Source of the DNA: Chloroflexota bacterium
GTDB taxonomy: Bacteria; Chloroflexota; Anaerolineae; UBA1429
Reading direction: 5' to 3'
Assembly (NCBI GenBank): GCA_012513595.1
Contig: JAAZBY010000382.1
Span: 1-6,483 of the forward strand
DNA: 6,483 nucleotides
Below the pieces are notes generated by a model. It ran no database searches and was not told the DNA's origin. It saw only the letters and a program-made list of their open reading frames with translations. The translations under genes and the position numbers were made by a program. How positions within the stretch are numbered: position 1 is the stretch's first letter; every line of letters starts with the position of its first letter. Of this stretch, positions 5,322 through 6,483 are shown piece after piece.

Positions 5322-5398
5322 CCCCTGCCGGCGTTGAGGATGTGGTGGCCTCTGCTGGCCCGGCGGCACACTGGCCGCTGCAATACGAGGAGAGATGC
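5322..5398 (+). other. rplR–rpsE spacer with hairpin just before the rpsE ribosome binding site
   Basis: This 77-base spacer has a 7-bp stem formed by 5361-5367 (CGGCGGC) and 5374-5380 (GCCGCTG) with one G-U pair and a six-base ACACTG loop. It ends six bases before the rpsE Shine-Dalgarno GAGGAG (5387-5392). A smaller GGCC-TCTGCT-GGCC repeat lies just upstream. No T-run follows. The frame of rpsE is open across most of this spacer, but no S5-like sequence is present. The hairpin could affect rpsE initiation. Confidence 0.42.
5387..5392 (+). promoter_or_regulatory. Ribosome binding site deciding the rpsE start
   Basis: GAGGAG lies six bases before ATG 5399. The ATG at 5395 is out of frame, and the upstream in-frame ATG 5342 lacks a comparable site and would add 19 residues not seen in S5. 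Confidence 0.75.
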
Positions 5399-5938
5399 AT
5401 GGCAAGAAGGGACGAACGAGAGCGGCCGGCTGAGGGCGAAGAGCTCATCGAACGCGTCGTCCATATCAGTCGTGTGGCCAAAGTGGTGAGGGGTGGCCGA
5501 CGGTTTGGCTTCCGGGCCATTGTGGTGGTGGGTGACGGCAACGGCCGGGTCGGCGTGGGCGTCGGCAAGGCACGTGAGGTGCCTGCGGCAATCCGCAAGG
5601 GCGTCGATCGCGCCAAGCGAGGCATGGTCGAGATCCCCCTGGCCGGGACGACGATCCCTCACGAAGTGTTGATGAAGTACAGCGCCGCCAAGGTGCTGAT
5701 CAAACCTGCCTCGCCCGGTACGGGTGTGATCGCCGGCGGCGGCGTGCGCGCCGTGCTCGAGGCGGTGGGCCTGCGCGACGTCCTGTCCAAGTCGTTGGGC
5801 AGCGACAACATCTTTAACGTGGTATGGGCCACCTTCGAGGCGTTGCGGCAGCTGAAGGACGTCAAGGCGGAGGCGCGCCGGCGCGGCAAGGACGTGTCGG
5901 AACTCCTGCCGCCATGGAGGGCGACGGCAGATGCCTAA
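5399..5938 (+). CDS. rpsE: Small ribosomal subunit protein S5 (uS5)
   Basis: S5 is a 30S protein at the mRNA entry channel and the body/head hinge, important for decoding accuracy and part of the spectinomycin-site surroundings. The chosen start gives 179 residues, near the usual 165-180. After a charged N-terminal tail ([16 protein letters not shown]), the double-stranded RNA-binding-like S5 N domain spans about 17-80, with [17 protein letters not shown] (22-38), [17 protein letters not shown] (42-58) and EVPAAIRKG. The C-terminal domain has [28 protein letters not shown] (97-116), [19 protein letters not shown] and [14 protein letters not shown] Trp143 stands where many members have Arg or Lys (NVVxAT). 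The last eight bases overlap rpmD. I saw no truncation or frameshift. Confidence 0.97.
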   Translation: MARRDERERPAEGEELIERVVHISRVAKVVRGGRRFGFRAIVVVGDGNGRVGVGVGKAREVPAAIRKGVDRAKRGMVEIPLAGTTIPHEVLMKYSAAKVLIKPASPGTGVIAGGGVRAVLEAVGLRDVLSKSLGSDNIFNVVWATFEALRQLKDVKAEARRRGKDVSELLPPWRATADA

Positions 5939-6119
5939 GAAGATCCGTATCACCTATGTTCGCAGCGCGATCGGTCGTACCGAGCGACAGAAGCGCACCA
6001 TCCGCACCCTTGGGCTGCGGCGCCTGGGTGACTCGGTCGAACACGACGACAGGCCCGAGGTGCGCGGCATGGTGGCCAGTGTCAGCCACCTGGTTGAGGT
6101 CGAAGAGGTGGCACCATGA
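5931..6119 (+). CDS. rpmD: Large ribosomal subunit protein L30 (uL30)
   Basis: L30 is a small 50S protein that binds 23S rRNA on the solvent side. It is absent from some bacterial lineages, so its presence is mildly informative. The product has 62 residues, as expected (about 60). The family pattern is clear: [20 protein letters not shown], then [18 protein letters not shown] and [22 protein letters not shown] 5931 lies inside the end of rpsE (eight-base overlap, different frame). GGAGG (5916-5920) sits ten bases upstream. The stop overlaps the rplO start as ATGA (6116-6119), so rpsE–rpmD–rplO form a coupled set. Confidence 0.96.
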   Translation: MPKKIRITYVRSAIGRTERQKRTIRTLGLRRLGDSVEHDDRPEVRGMVASVSHLVEVEEVAP

Positions 6120-6483
6120 AGACGCATAACCTGCGCCAGCCGGACGGGGCCAAGCGTCCCCGCAAGCGCGTCGGGCGCGGTATCGCCGCCGGCCAGGGCA
6201 AGACGGCGGGCTATGGCACGAAGGGGCAGAACGCGCGCAGCGGCCGCGGTGGGCGCCTGTACCACGAGGGTGGGCAGCTACCGTTGGTGCGCCGGCTGCC
6301 GTTCCGCAGGGGCTTTACCAACTTTAACCGCATCGAGTACGAGGTGGTGAACGTTGAGGAACTGTCCCGCTTTGCACCCGGAACGGTGGTGGATGGCCAG
6401 GTCCTGGCACAGGTCGGGCTGGTCAAGAGCCAGGAAAGCCTGGTGAAGGTTCTGGGGCGCGGCGAGCTGGATCGGGCCCTCAC
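6116..6483 (+). CDS. rplO: Large ribosomal subunit protein L15 (uL15), 5' part only
   Basis: L15 is a 50S assembly protein with a long basic N-terminal extension reaching into 23S rRNA. The frame starts at ATG 6116 and is open to the window end, giving 122 complete codons plus two bases. Full L15 is usually about 145-155 residues, so some 25-35 are missing. Visible features: [21 protein letters not shown], the Gly/Arg-rich RGIAAGQGKTAGYGTKGQ (21-38) and ARSGRGGRLYHEGGQLPL (40-57), and RRLPFRRGFTNF (59-70), then VVNVEELSRF at the start of the globular domain. GAGGTG (6105-6110), inside rpmD, is the Shine-Dalgarno. In most bacteria secY follows, outside this window. Confidence 0.96.
   Translation, partial: MKTHNLRQPDGAKRPRKRVGRGIAAGQGKTAGYGTKGQNARSGRGGRLYHEGGQLPLVRRLPFRRGFTNFNRIEYEVVNVEELSRFAPGTVVDGQVLAQVGLVKSQESLVKVLGRGELDRAL

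Noticed and set aside
5342..5398. N-terminal extension of rpsE to an upstream ATG
   Set aside because: The extra 19 residues do not resemble S5, and GAGGAG at 5387-5392 is correctly placed for ATG 5399.
5318..5953. 211-codon open frame on the minus strand antisense to rpsE
   Set aside because: It almost exactly mirrors rpsE; long antisense frames are expected in GC-rich coding DNA, and the His/Arg-rich translation resembles no known family.
1..6483. A hidden novel system, mobile element, CRISPR array or tRNA gene
   Set aside because: Almost all bases are accounted for by sixteen collinear ribosomal protein genes in canonical order. No regularly spaced repeats, transposase-like frames, long terminal repeats or cloverleaf-like sequence were seen.

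Overview
This window is a stretch of the conserved bacterial S10–spc ribosomal protein gene cluster, with every gene on the + strand. The order is rpsS (3' end only), rplV, rpsC, rplP, rpmC, rpsQ, rplN, rplX, rplE, rpsZ (zinc-type rpsN), rpsH, rplF, rplR, rpsE, rpmD, rplO (5' end only). All sixteen products were recognised from family signatures readable in the translations. I see no rRNA, tRNA, mobile element, CRISPR array or foreign insertion, and no sign of a previously undescribed system. No stretch above 300 bases lacks a gene; the longest spacer is 123 bases.

Organism: a GC-rich bacterium (by eye above 60% G+C, with G/C favoured at third codon positions). It has a short four-cysteine S14, an L24 with a C-terminal four-cysteine zinc ribbon, and an L30 gene. 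The protein style (for example an L22 starting MEVRAVSKYIR and an L16 starting MLMPKR) reminds me most of Chloroflexota, perhaps Anaerolineae-like, but this is a low-to-moderate confidence inference that needs a phylogeny. Shine-Dalgarno sequences of the GGAGG/GAGGAG type precede nearly every gene. Four genes start with non-ATG codons: TTG for rpsC; GTG for rpmC, rpsZ and rplF.

Layout: bases 1-2198 hold the S10-operon part (S19, L22, S3, L16, L29, S17). Bases 2302-6483 hold the spc part (L14, L24, L5, S14, S8, L6, L18, S5, L30, L15). In E. coli the boundary between these two operons lies between rpsQ and rplN. Here a 103-base spacer sits at that point, and a 7-bp perfect GC hairpin carries the rpsQ stop codon in its loop. 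No obvious sigma70-type promoter was seen there, so read-through transcription is likely.

Spacing is uneven. Some junctions are translationally coupled (L16/L29 overlap 4 bases, L29–S17 gap 2, L6/L18 overlap 1, S5/L30 overlap 8, L30/L15 overlap 4). Others have spacers of 70-123 bases containing GC-rich inverted repeats (S19–L22, S17–L14, L5–S14, S14–S8, L18–S5). These structured spacers, and an unusual L22 tunnel-loop sequence, are the main things worth a second look. All products are structural parts of the 30S or 50S subunit, and co-transcription would help balance their supply.
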